A DNA stretch of 64,000 nt from Cycas panzhihuaensis (lineage: Eukaryota; Cycadophyta), in contig CM041465.1 of assembly GCA_023213395.1 (NCBI GenBank), positions 74,345,741 through 74,409,740 of the forward strand, read 5' to 3'. This document shows positions 34,421 through 45,003 of this stretch, piece after piece. The notes under the pieces were generated by a model that was not told the DNA's origin, searched no databases, and saw only the letters and a program-made list of their open reading frames with translations. Numbering within the stretch: position 1 is the stretch's first letter; each line of letters starts with the position of its first letter. A program made the translations under genes and the position numbers.

Positions 34421-35880
34421 TAATGATGCTACTGAATTTGATGTTCAGATTCCAAAATTTAGGGGAGATGTCAATGATGCTTAAAATCTTGAATCGACAA
34501 TAGAGCCCTGAGGATACAAGTCAGTGACTCCAATCCAATGTGTACACATCCAAAGACCATCATTTGTGAATGTACCAAGTTGACAAAGGTAAAGCCATAG
34601 CAAAAGGATCATCTTCTCCAACATCCGTGGTCGCCCATCTTCTCCAAAGATCGCCAACTTCCTCCGTACAATATTTCACATGATCCTTTTAGGATCAAAA
34701 CGAAGATCAAGAGGTTGTGGAAATGAAAACCTCATTCCCAACTCTGGTTTTCGTGAAGCCTACCACCTACACAAGGACATGCGACCAAATGAGGTAGGTA
34801 AACCGGCACTAGAAGTGCCCATAGAGCAAGGATGCATGAATCACTTTCCTGAGCTTGAACCAAATAGAATCGATCTTGCTCTTAATGAAGAGCCCCTAAC
34901 GTACTAAGAAGAAGTCAGAAGCATGCAATGGAGAAATGCCATGAATGAAGAGTATCAATCTCTTATTAAGAATCCAGACATGGGAGCTTGTTGATCTACC
35001 ACTTGGAAGAAAGGTAGTTTAAAATAAATGGGTGTTCAAAAACAAGTATAGATCGATGGCACCCTAGAAAACACAAGGCGAGGTTGGTAGCAAAAGGATT
35101 CACGCAAAGGGAAGGTATTGACTACACTGAAATCTTTGCTCCTACAACCAAGTGGCCTACAATCGAACTCTTATAGCCTTGGTCACAATGTGGTTGAAAA
35201 TCCACCAACTTGGTGTTAAGACCGCATTTCTCAATGGGGACCTTACAGAAGAAATTTACATGGCTTAGCCGTAAGGATACGAGATCGACTACGAGCATAA
35301 AGTTTGTAGCCTCAAAAAGTCCTTGTACGGCCTAAAGCAAGCCCCTCGTGCTTGGTTTACCAAGTTATCTAAAAGAATGAGGCAACTTGGATATGAGGTT
35401 TGTGACTATTAAGATATTGATGCAACATTATTCATCAAGCGCCAAAATGATAAAGTCACTTACCTCTTAATCTTTGTAGATGACATGCTCATAACGGGGA
35501 ATAGTGAATAGCTAATCAGCCAGCTGAAGAAGGACCTTGCTAAAACTTTTGAATTGTCTGACCTCAGTTGATGAAATATTACTTGGGAATTGAAGTAACT
35601 CAAAAGGATGGCAAAATCTTTCTCTCCCAAGAAAAATATATCAACGATCTTCTGACAAAGTTTCAGTTGGAAGGTGCTCGACCAGTGGATACACCTATGG
35701 AGCCTAATATTAAGCTCTCAGTTGATGGTGACAATAGGGAGGCAGACGCAATACTCTATAGGCAACTTGTAGGTAGTCTCATCTATACTACCAACACAAG
35801 GCCAGATATTGCACACTGCTTCAAGATTCTTGCAAGATTCATGACAAATCCTAAGCAGAATCATTAGCAAGCTGCAATAC
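34421..35880 (+). pseudogene. Cop4 reverse transcriptase with linker
   Basis: The linker is at about 34430-34900. RT blocks: KTAFLNGDLTEEIYMA (about 35217-35265), [20 protein letters not shown], then LIFVDDMLITGNSE (catalytic FVDD, about 35470). The open frame 35568-35867 has MKYYLGIEVTQKDGKIFLSQ, LEGARPVDTPMEPN and LVGSLIYTTNTRPDIAH. Several stops (TAA/TAG) and at least three frameshifts are present. Confidence 0.87.
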
Positions 35881-36365
35881 GAGTGTTGAGGTACCTAAAG
35901 ACGACTAGCAAATATGGTCTATTGTATGAACCCAATGCAATTTAAACTTTATGCATAAGACTCGCACTCCGCCAAAGATAAAGACACAGAAGATCTACGC
36001 CTGGCACGTAACATTTCTTGAACAACACCAATATCATGGAGATCTAAACTAAGAAGATAGTTGCACTAACCTCAAGTCGAGTACATTACTACTCGAGACA
36101 AGCAAGGAGGTGATATGGCTCAAAAATTGTTGAATACATTAAATGCCACCCAAACAAGTTCTACTAGCTTACATGTAGATAATCAATCTACAATCCAGAT
36201 GGCTAAAAATCCTGTATTTCATGATCATACCAAACATATAAGCACAAAAGTCCATAGGATTAGAGAACTAGTTCATTATGGCATAATTCAACTGGAGTAC
36301 TACCCCATAGTAGATCAAGTGGTCGATATCTTCACCAAACCACTGAAGAGGGTGAAGTTTGAATA
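35881..36365 (+). pseudogene. Cop4 RNase H
   Basis: VLRYLKTTSKYGLLYEPN leads in. The middle is frame-broken (35940-36110). The open frame 36115-36366 has SLHVDNQSTIQMAKNP, HTKHISTKVHRIRELV and the terminal VVDIFTKPLKRVKFE with TAG at 36364-36366, the natural end of a Copia polyprotein. Confidence 0.87.
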
Positions 36366-36437
36366 GTTCCGAAAGCAACTCAGCCTTAGGGCCTCCATCT
36401 CTAACTGATTGAAGGAGATGACAATAGGACCATCATA

Positions 36438-36539
36438 CTCTATCTCATTCATGAAAACCCCTTATGGGCGCGGAAGGACAAGAGTCAGTCTCTGCTCTAT
36501 CCCATTCGTGAAAACCCCATGTGGGCACAGAAGGATAAG
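36438..36539 (+). repeat. Two-copy 57-bp-spaced repeat in the Cop4 3' untranslated region
   Basis: Copies at 36438-36482 and 36495-36539 share CTCTAT, CATTCRTGAAAACCCC, TGGGC and GGAAGGA-type blocks. Equivalent to 21045-21147 in Cop2. Confidence 0.8.
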
Positions 36540-36828
36540 GGTTGTATCATTTTGGAAAATCGGAACCTGTGAAAACTCGAAAAGGCGTGGGGGATGACCA
36601 AATGGTATATGGAGACTCAGTAGATTTCAGCTACAAAATTTATTGTACCGATTGTCTATCTGGCTATATTTAAAGAGCTGCCTAAGCCATGTTAGTAGAT
36701 TAGAAAATTTGTGGGTTTTCTTCCCCATGAGGGTTTCCCACAAAAGTATCATACTAATTTGCTTTGTAAGAGGCTCAAATGAAGACCTCATAGGATAGAA
36801 TAAAATAGAATGAAATGACCTTCTACCA

Positions 36829-36841
36829 TTACGGGGGAGAT
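36829..36841 (+). other. Cop4 polypurine tract
   Basis: ACGGGGGAGAT immediately before the 3' LTR. Confidence 0.82.
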
Positions 36842-37136
36842 TGAAAAGGGTTAATGACATAAGGTCATTACATTAGTTGATTATTTAAAAAGGGTCTTAA
36901 GTGAACTTTAAATTAGATCACTTAAGTGAAATGCACTTTCATGTGCATTATGTGTAATTTCATTTCACCTAACTCAAATGCTCCCTCTCTCAATATAAAA
37001 GTAAAGCTCAATGGAGGAGATTCAATCTTACCTCTCCATTTTGTGAGAGCTACTTTCTTTCTCTCAAGTCTCTCTTGCTCCCATGTTTGCCTTTGTGTTT
37101 AGTGCATGGAGATGAAGGATAGATCCACTCTTTTCA
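36842..37136 (+). repeat. Cop4 3' LTR (295 bp)
   Basis: Pairs with 29619-29913. Visible differences are about four substitutions and four 1-2 bp indels. Followed by CATGA (37137-37141), then Tat1 pol resumes. Confidence 0.92.
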
Positions 37137-37141
37137 CATGA

Positions 37142-38159
37142 TGGACGAATGAGGGTTATTTTTTGCGAACACCCACCTCTTAAATAAACTCATCCTACTA
37201 ACCAAGCAAGCCATGGTCATATGAAGTGGGATAAAGACCCTTCTACTCATGCCTCAGCTTGCTCCATCGGCATACCTGATTCATCCCATCTTGAAGAAGA
37301 TCCTACATCTTCTTCCTTTAGCCTTACTCGCTTTGCTTCTATTAGTGTCAGGAGCTACGGGTACCTTACCTTGTTTAGTAACAACGAGTCCCATGGTGAG
37401 GACGAGGACTTTCCTTACCCCATCTCCTTTCTCCGTACTAGTGCGAGACACCCTTCTTGTTCTGGGTCCCAACCTAGAACTCCTCTTGTTGGAGAGACCG
37501 GTCATCCCCTTTTGTCATATGTCATTGCACGCATTGACCTACAAGTCCTTAATTCTTCCTCTTCATCACCCCCCATGGGTGGTGGCCTTGAGGAACTTTC
37601 TTTTGCTCCTTCTGAGGAGCCCCTTCCTAACTCTCCCCTAGAGTCTTTTGGGGATGTTGGGCAACCTACAGACCATCGTAGCTCCATTGCTCTAACTTAC
37701 TCCCACACCCCATCTATTTAAAGTAAGGTCATCCACGGAGTAGATTACTTTGAAGATGATGAGACTTTACTTGAGCACTTAGCGGGCTCCACACCCAACT
37801 TTCCTTCTGGTCACCATAGGTTTAGCCACCAGAAGGTCTTGGCAATTAGGTCCACACTTGCTAACCCAATTCCATCGCCTGTTCCATCTCTTCCTGTTGA
37901 CCTTGCCCCTCTCTATTTCGAGGAGGGGAATGCCATGTGCATGGGGGCGACCTAGGACATAGTCCTAGCCACGGGCAAGGTCATTAAGGTAGGGGCGGAA
38001 TGCTCTCCTGATGAGGTAAGGGAATATTCCCTTTTGTTCCAGGAGTTTTGAGATGTCTTTACGTGGGATTATTCTGACATGAAGGGAATCGACCCCTCCA
38101 TCGTCACCCACAATCTCACTACTGTTCCTGGCACCTACCCTGTGCACCAAAAATAACGT
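37142..38159 (+). pseudogene. Tat1 protease-RT spacer and RT N-terminus
   Basis: A Ser/Pro/Glu-rich linker. The open frame 37221-37721 includes DSSHLEEDPTSSSFSLTRF and GGLEELSFAPSEEPLPNSP. After a TAA the same frame continues with VDYFEDDETLLEHLAG. The pre-RT region follows: CSPDEVREYSLLFQEF, a TGA, then DVFTWDYSDMKGIDPSIVTH, a standard lead-in to Ty3/Gypsy RT. Stops are single-base changes in one continuous frame. Confidence 0.75.
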
Positions 38160-38880
38160 CCTCTCCATCCTAAACTCTCAGCTGCCGTCAAAATGGAGGT
38201 TGAAAGACTTTTGGATGCTGGACTTATTACTTCTATCGACTACCCTAAATGGGTGTCCAACATCATTCCTATTGCTAAAAAGAATGGGACCATCTGGATA
38301 TGTGTTAATTTTTGTGATATCAACAACGCATGTCCTAAAGATAACTTTCTACTCTCTTTCATCAGGTAGATCATTGATCGAACCGCCAGGTTTGAAGTCA
38401 TGTCCTTGATGGACAGCTTCTCTAGCTACAATTAGATTCAGATCTCTCCTGAAGACCACCACAAGATGGCCTTCATCACCCCATGGGGTACTTTTGCTTA
38501 GAAGGCAATACCCTTCAGCCTCAAAAATGCAGGCATTACTTATAAAAGGGCAATGCATTTTATCTTCCACGACCTCATTGATGACACGCTGGAGGTCTTT
38601 ATGGATGACATGATGGGTCTCTCGCATATTAGGACTCATCATCCTTTAGACTTGCGAGCCATCTTCACATGGTGCCACAAGTACCATGTAAGCTTAAACC
38701 CACTCAAATGTGTGTTCCGTCACTTTTGGCAAACTCTTTAGGTTCTTTGTGTCAAAGCAAGGAATTCAGATCGACCCTGACAAAGTTAAGGTGATTCTTG
38801 ACATTCCACCTCCTAGAATGCAATGACAGATCAAGTCATATCTAGGTAGACTTAGTTTCCTCAGGTATTTCCTAGCGAAT
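38160..38880 (+). pseudogene. Tat1 reverse transcriptase
   Basis: RPLHPKLSAAVKMEVERLL leads into the RT, with SNIIPIAKKNGTIWICVNF, then DINNACPKDNFLL (the classic Gypsy RT block). MAFITPWGTF and the active site LEVFMDDMMG (about 38590) follow, then RAIFTWCHKYHVSLNPLKC. After a shift near 38730 the thumb region reads QGIQIDPDKVKVILDIPPP and IKSYLGRLSFLRYFL. Five or more in-frame TAG/TAA/TGA codons interrupt an otherwise well-conserved domain. The catalytic Asp pair is kept. Confidence 0.92.
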
Positions 38881-39440
38881 TTCACCGTAAATGCCAAACC
38901 CTTGACCAACCTATTGAAGAAGGGAGCCCCATTTGTTTGGTCTAATAAGACCCAACAAGCCTTCGAAGGACTTAAGAAAGCCCTTGCTTCCGCTCCAACG
39001 TTGGTGCCCCCTTGTTTCGATAGGCCCTTCATTCTCTATACCTTGACAACTGATGAGTCTTTGGGCACCTTGCTAGCTTACGAAGATGATTCAGGAGTCG
39101 AGAGAGCCATTTTCTTTATCAGCCGCACTCGTGGTCACGAACTCAACTCCCTCACCAAGAAGGAATGTCTCTCCTTAGTTCACGCTACCAAGAAGTTTAG
39201 GCATTACTTGCTCAGTAACACTACTAAGGTGATCATCCAGTCTAATCCCTTGCGATATCTACTCACTCGTTCTGACCTGATAGGTAGGGTTGGTCATTGG
39301 GCCATCATTCTTTAGGAGTTCGATCTCCATATCATTAATTGGAAATCGAAGAAGGGGATGGTAGTGGCTGAGCAGCTCACAGACGCCCCCGTTCCTAACT
39401 TGCTCGGTGCCCCTATTGATGATTCTCTTCCTGATGAGTC
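38881..39440 (+). pseudogene. Tat1 RNase H (first, Gypsy-type)
   Basis: The open frame 38902-39315 shows NLLKKGAPFVWSNKTQQAF, RPFILYTLTTDESLGTLLA, RAIFFISRTR, LTKKECLSLVHATKKFRHYL and VIIQSNPLRYLLTR. The last segment has Ser-Asn where catalytic RNase H usually has an Asp, so the domain may be catalytically weak. This fits elements that carry a second RNase H. A TAG follows AIIL, and the tether region (DLHIINWKSKKGMVVAEQL) continues in frame. Confidence 0.85.
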
Positions 39441-40734
39441 TATCTTAACCATTCATAGCACTCCTCCCTATCCACTTGTTGATAACGAGTGGTATGGTGA
39501 CATTGTGCGGTACCTCATATAGTAGCAATACTACCTTAAAGCCAGTAATAAGATTAGATCTCGTATCCGAACCTCTGCTAGACAATACTTCTTCATGGAT
39601 GAAGTATTGTACAAGAGGTCTTTTGATGAAATTCTCCTCCGTTGCATCACCGCCGATGAAGTGGACCAGATACTCCACGAATGCCACCATGGCATTTACA
39701 AGGGCCACTTTGGGGGCCAATCCATGGCCCACAAGATCCTTCGTATGGGCTACTACTGGCTGTCCCTCTTCAAGGATGCCCATGCCTATGCTTTGAGATA
39801 TCGACAATGCCAAGAGCATGCTAACATCTCTCACGTGCCTTCCAAGGATCTTCATCCTATCATATCTCCATGCCCTTTCGCTCAATGGGGTCTAGACCTC
39901 ATCAGAGCTATATCTCTGCCCTTTTCATCGCAGCACAAGTTCATCTTGACTACCACAGAGTACTTTACTAAATGGGCGGAAGCCATCCCTCTAATTGCCA
40001 CCCTTGGCAAGATGATAGCTACTTTCATCTACCAACATATCATTTGCTGCTTTGGGATTTCTGATGTCTTAATCACAGATAATGAAATCCCTTTTTATAA
40101 CAAGGAGATGGATGAACTTTGTGAGAAATTCAAAATCTCTCACAAAACTTCCTCCCCTTATTACCCCCAGGCGAATGGTCAAGTTGAGTCGTTCAATAAG
40201 ACTCTTGTTGACATCTTAAAGAAAATTGTTGCTCAATCTCAGAGAGATTGGCACCTTTAGCTCCCTTCTGCCCTATGGGCCTACCGTACCTCTATCCGTG
40301 CTGCTACGGGAATGACCCCATTCTCCCTAGTTTACAGGACTGAGGTGGTACTCCCATTGGAAGTGGAGATTCCCTCTCTATGAGTTTCCCTTCAAGGTCT
40401 CATCAGTGAGGAGTCTATTTGTCAGGCTCGTCTTTTAGACCTCGAGGCCCTGGATGAGATACGTTTAGCCACCTACTAGGCCAACCTCACATCTAAGGCT
40501 TGCTCACAAAGGACCTACGATAAACATCGTTGTTCTGGTCCTTTGTATCCTAGGGACCACGTCCTCAAATTGGAATATCTCCATGACCACTTGATTAAAT
40601 TCAGACCCAAATGGGTTGGCCCTTTTGTTGTTCTCGAGAGCCTCGATAATGATGCCTATAGGATCACCACCTTGGAGGGCCTTGAATTTGTGAAAGTTGT
40701 TAACGGGAAGTTCCTCAGGAAATTCTATGCATGA
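39441..40734 (+). pseudogene. Tat1 integrase
   Basis: The zinc region at about 39650-39800 reads HECHHGIYKGHFGGQSMAHK ... GYYWLSLFKDAHAY ... RQCQEH; one of the two zinc cysteines is Arg/Tyr. Core: CPFAQWGLDLI (first Asp), FGISDVLITDNEIPF (second Asp), PYYPQANGQVESFNKTL (Glu). After a TAG at 40258 the frame goes on to [20 protein letters not shown]. The C-terminal domain includes YPRDHVLKLEYLHDHLIKF and PKWVGPFVVLESL, ending with the TGA after RKFYA at 40735. No chromodomain is seen, as usual for the Tat lineage. Confidence 0.92.
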
Positions 40735-40735
40735 C

Positions 40736-41530
40736 TCCATCGTCACCTCTCTCATGCTCCGAAATAAGCCTAAACTACCATCCTAAGTTGTCCCCATTCC
40801 TCCTGACCACGGGCAGAATGACCGCTTAGGGTGACTCTCTTGTTCCTCTTTGGTTCCTCTCGCGGAACCCTTGTTTCCAATCCTCTTGGGACTATGTCCT
40901 CCTATTTGGGCATTCCCCAATTAGGATGATATTTTTGAGTGCCATCACTCCTGTTCTATTTGGCATTTCTTTTACATATCTTGCTATGCTCCCATGTGGG
41001 CATGTATGTTACCTTATTTTCTAGCCTCACATGTATCTATCTCCTCTACTCGTGGTGATCGTGTGTGCTCTTGTTAGGAATATGGTCTCACATAAAAGGA
41101 AATGTGCATAACTTAAACAAATATCATCACACATAACTCATAACAATAATCAGCTCAAAGTACAATCATACATATCCTCGTTTATCCGTGCACCCCCATG
41201 CATACACATATATAAATATGTAAGCAGAAACATGTGCATCATTATATATCAAATAGGGTATCAATCACCTCATCTACATACATTAAAATAATCATGTGTC
41301 ATATCATACAAATGGTATGGTACATCATCCGTGGGAAGTCGATGTCCTTGCAGGGAGGGTACAATCATGTGACTACATATGGTGACTCCCTTAAGGTCTG
41401 TGCTTTCCCCTGTCTAAAAATGAAACTCCTATATACTACTCTACTACTGCCCCGCCCCTGGGGCATCATCTCCTGGTCAATGTGATCCCTCTCCTGGGGA
41501 CCACATCCCTCTGAGACTCCTCCTCATTCT
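40736..41530 (+). other. Non-coding gap between integrase and the antisense gene
   Basis: Convergent 3' ends meet here. It includes an AT-rich patch (41090-41310) and CCTCTCCTGGG-like repeats near 41450-41520. No ORF has supporting similarity. Confidence 0.5.
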
Positions 41531-43270
41531 CTAGAATCCTCTTGCTTCACTCTCCTTATCCTGTGGTCTCCTCGGGGTCATCACCATCGTATGGGTATAT
41601 GTCCTACTCCACGCTGACCTCGATGCCACCTCATCCACTAGTTGATTGTATCGGGCCTGGATATGATCTCGATCCATATCTACGCTACAGAGCCTCTCCT
41701 CCATCCCTCTGAGATGCTCCTCCATCACTGCTAGCTGGATGCGGCCCTCTATATCCCCTCTGACTCCTCCTTGAGCCTCTAGTACTTGTACCCGACTCTG
41801 TAGGGAATCCCTCTCAACTTGGTTGGTATCTAGCTCTGCCTACTGTCATCCTGCACATGCCTTGTGCTCCTAGGACTCTGCTACCCATATGTCTCTCACT
41901 CTTATTAATGGCATGAATACTGCTATGTAGCTGCTTGTCGATTTGGGCTCATTGCCTGCCTAGATGGGAGGCTATCCCTCTACGTAGGCCCGGGGGAATA
42001 TCTCTCAGACTACCACCTCCACCAGTCTCTGGATGTCTGCTACACCTGCAATCCAACATCATGTATCAGTATATGACCACACATATATTAAATCAAAACT
42101 AAACTATATGTGCCTGGCAATCAAACGATGTCAGGAGAAGGTTATGTCTCACCTAGTGTGGCTGGTGGCTCCTCTACTTAGGTGATTACCTCTGCCTTAG
42201 GCACTCCACCAACTGTAGGTACCTCCTCCTCCTTAAGTACCTCCTCGGGTACCTCCTCGACCACTACCTTAGCAACTGAGGCATCCCTCCTCTCCTTGGC
42301 TAGTGCAGCTACCTCTCTATATCTCCTGATGATCCGCAACCTACGGGCCTATGTCACTGGACCCCTTCTCTCCTTTGTAGCTCCTGACGGGCCTGCCTCT
42401 CTACCTACAGCCCTTGATGGTCTTGCCTCCCCCTGTGCGGTCCCTGATGGACCTGCCTCTCCTGCAGCTTGTGATGGGTTGGCCCCATCACCTCCATCAT
42501 CGTACTTATCATCTCTTAAGGGTACACCTGCCCCGCCTACCTCACCGTCACTATCCCACCTCACTACTCTGTATGGATCTTCTATATAATCTATCATGGT
42601 GAGGAGGTCTAGCGATGTGGCCTCCACCAAGTGATGGACATGAGCCTGGTCCTTGGTCCCTCTAAACCTTGTCTGCCACCTGTGTACCATCGAGGCCCAC
42701 TCTGAAACAGGGTGTGGTCCTCCTGTCGGCACCACTGCTCCAAAGTGGTCGAAGAACCAACACTGTAGTAACATACTATATGATAGTTCACCTCTCCCCG
42801 TTGCCCAAATGGCATCCAACTGTGTGACGAGGTTCACCTCTATGAGGGTGGCCCAGTCCATTCTCTCTCCTACCTCGCACCGATGCACTGCATCCATCCA
42901 GCCACCCGGTATGTCCCTATAGTTCCGTTTCTGGGATATTCGGAACATAATACACAAGGTAATCAGCTTCCTCACCCAAGGAACCCCCAACATCACCATA
43001 TTGTGGAGAGGAATCCCTCAACTCTCCCACCTGTTCGAGCCTATGAAATAAGTCACAGCCTCCCTGTGTGCTACCTCATTATTGGGTAGCGCTCCTAGTT
43101 TCATCGACCTCCCTGTTACTGGTACCCCCAGTATTCTCCTAACATCTCCTGATATCACTGATACGTCCCCTACTTGGGGTAGGTGGAAGACATGTCTCTG
43201 CCTGTCCCAATGGGATACTATGTCTACCAGCAGTCTCTAGTTTGATGTATACTGGGGTGTCCTCTTGACC
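41531..43270 (-). pseudogene. Antisense gene in Tat1: plant-mobile-domain-like protein with intron
   Basis: Exon 1 (about 43270-42153) starts in RYGLLKVKRTPQYTSN, a TAG, then RLLVDIVSHWDRQRHVFHLP. It continues through DVRRILGVPVTGRSMKLGAL, HREAVTYFIGSNRWES and a TGA, then the open 42999-42349 stretch with GELSYSMLLQCWFFDHFGAV and VHRWQTRFRG. This W-D-R..THxFHLP / ...ILGVPV.GR pattern resembles the plant mobile domain (PMD, MAIN/MAIL family). An acidic and GEAGPSG-repeat linker follows, then a helical RRLRIIRRYREVAALAKERR. The 107-bp GT-AG intron (42152-42046) preserves frame. Exon 2 (42045-41531) is a coiled coil (SRVQVLEAQGGVRGDIEGRI, MEEHLRGMEERL) ending at TAG 41531. The 5' end is uncertain. 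Several stops make this copy a pseudogene. Confidence 0.78.
42046..42152 (-). other. Predicted 107-bp phase-1 intron of the antisense gene
   Basis: The donor follows ACTAG as GTGAGAC and the acceptor is GGATTGCAG. The inside is AT-rich (TTTAGTTTTGATTTAATATA) against GC-rich exons. Splicing joins ...ATLG to VADIQRLVEVV in frame, whereas reading through hits stops. Confidence 0.65.
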
Positions 43271-44580
43271 TTTAATAGGCCATATCTCAGTAGTGTCTAT
43301 CTGTCCTACCTCGACATCATCTCTAGGAAACTGAGCATCACCATACCTATGTTTTCGTGGTTATCCACCGTGATCACGACCTATAAAATGCCATGAAACA
43401 AGTCAAAACTTTGATGTACCCTCATCCCTCATCCTCTGGACTATCTCTCGGTCTCGCTTGGTCAAGATTTGGGGATCCTCAGGGCCCCATCTTCTTTTTC
43501 AGCTAGGCTGCCTTCGCACCGCGCTAAACTTTGCGGTACCGCAGAGTTTGGCCAGGGTCCTGTAGCGATTGGGGCCCTAGGGCACTGTGATCTTTACCTC
43601 GGTATAAGCATCACCCCCCCAAAAGGAGGGGTTTTTACCCAAAAAAATAAAAAAATTTTATCCTCGTGGGCCACAGCCAGGCCAACTAGGACTAGGGTTA
43701 CCTAATGCCCTAATCCCACCTCTCCTTCAGTCCAATTTGGACTCCTGCAGATCTTGTTTTGCCTATATGGGGGTAAAAACTACATACAAAAACTATAAAA
43801 AGCTACAAACTTTAAATTGTGAAATGGGTTGAGGCTTCAAGGATCCACACATTGGGTCTGGTTGAGCACTCGTCATCTCGTCTTTGCGGTCCCAATGGCT
43901 GTCTCTAGGCTCTGATCTGATGGTCAGATCTCTCTCCGTGTGCCTCCAAATTCGGGTGGCACTCTACTGCATAACGGAAGGACTCTGGATTCATTCCAGA
44001 GCCCGTGAAAATGAATTTTGTTTTCCTCAATTTTCCTTATATAGGCGGGGCCCCAACGACCACCTTTCCTATTCCTACTTCTGTGGTAGCGTTGAGATCA
44101 TTTCTCGTCCCTGATCATCTTTGCCTTCTGACCCTGTTTCTCATTGCACTTCCATAGCCTCTATTTTTACTCATTCCCTCGGATGCATTTATAGCGCCTC
44201 GGTGATGCATTTTTGTAGGGCCCTTTCTATCTCGTTTTGTGTGCCACTCCCATGCATGCCTGAGTTTATACTCATTTGGCTTGTCTCGTTGTCCTGGACT
44301 CGTTTTTGCAGCCCATTCCTGCCCCTAGGGTCTCCAAAGGGAATGCTCCCTCCATTCGGAGTCATTCTTTGCTTTCTTAAACAACCTTTGGTATCCTAGG
44401 ATGCCTTTTTCCACCTGCTCTCAGCTAGTGGTTGGATAGCCTGCTCTTGTCCTTGGGTAGCCACATTGCTAGGTCCTCCTACCCTTCACGGCAATTTGTC
44501 GCTTGCCATACGAGCCTTTTTACTTTGATTACTACATTATTGTATATTTTCTCTACCGAGACATTTTGCTTTTCTCATCC
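43271..44580. other. Region upstream of the antisense gene, before the second RNase H
   Basis: GC-richer DNA with a near-perfect 24-bp palindrome centred on GGTACC (43526-43549), C and A runs (43611-43650), and no convincing plus-strand coding. By position it should hold the antisense promoter and 5' untranslated region. Plus-strand ORFs at 43469, 43884 and 44121 show no family features. Confidence 0.45.
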
Positions 44581-45003
44581 ATGACTCTCTTCATCTTTAC
44601 CAATGACAGAAGCCACGGTAATCCTGGACCTTCTGTCACTGTATGGATTCTTCACGGCCCTTCCGGACATGACTTTCTGTGTTCCAGAATATTCCTCCCT
44701 AAGGCCACCAATAACGAAGCTGAGTACACGGTCGTTATCGACGCCCTCACTAATGCATTATGTTTCCATCATGGATCTATCATTCTTCTTTGTGACTCCC
44801 AAGTGGTAGTGTCCCATCTTACCTAGGTTTACCGGGTGTGATGCCCTCACTTGAGAGCCCTCACTTCGACCACTAAATCCTTGCTAGCTAATTTCTAGTT
44901 TGTCAACATTTGACACATCCCCCACGCCCTCAATGCTAAGGTGGACATCCTCGTTCACCTCATCCTTGAGAGTTGCCTTCTTTTTCTTATTGATCGCCTT
45001 TGA
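44581..45003 (+). pseudogene. Tat1 second RNase H (archaeal-type, aRH)
   Basis: Plus-strand frame with IFTNDRSHGNPGP, FLPKATNNEAEYTVVIDALT, IILLCDSQVVVSHLT, then stops, then ALNAKVDILVHLIL. This is the RNase H1 pattern: first Asp replaced by Asn in FTN, Glu in NEAEY, Asp in CDSQ and the last Asp in KVD. It is distinct from the Gypsy-type RNase H at 38881. Extra RNases H of this kind mark the Tat/Ogre lineage. Its place here, after integrase and after an antisense gene, is unusual to my knowledge. Confidence 0.86.

Larger units (their letters stand above)
29619..37136 (+). mobile_element. Cop4: 7.5-kb Copia element nested in Tat1 pol
   Basis: Two 295-bp LTRs (29619-29913 and 36842-37136) differ at only a handful of sites and small indels by eye, and CATGA flanks the element. 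PBS, leader, gag, protease, integrase, RT, RNase H and PPT follow in Copia order on the plus strand. Every domain nevertheless contains frameshifts and stops. Protein sequence and leader are closely related to Cop2, so both belong to one family group, although their LTRs differ. Confidence 0.93.

Noticed and set aside
42182-42602. Plus-strand ORFs rich in Ser/Thr/Ala/Leu/Pro
   Set aside because: They are the complement of the repetitive linker of the antisense gene; the minus strand has the family motifs.
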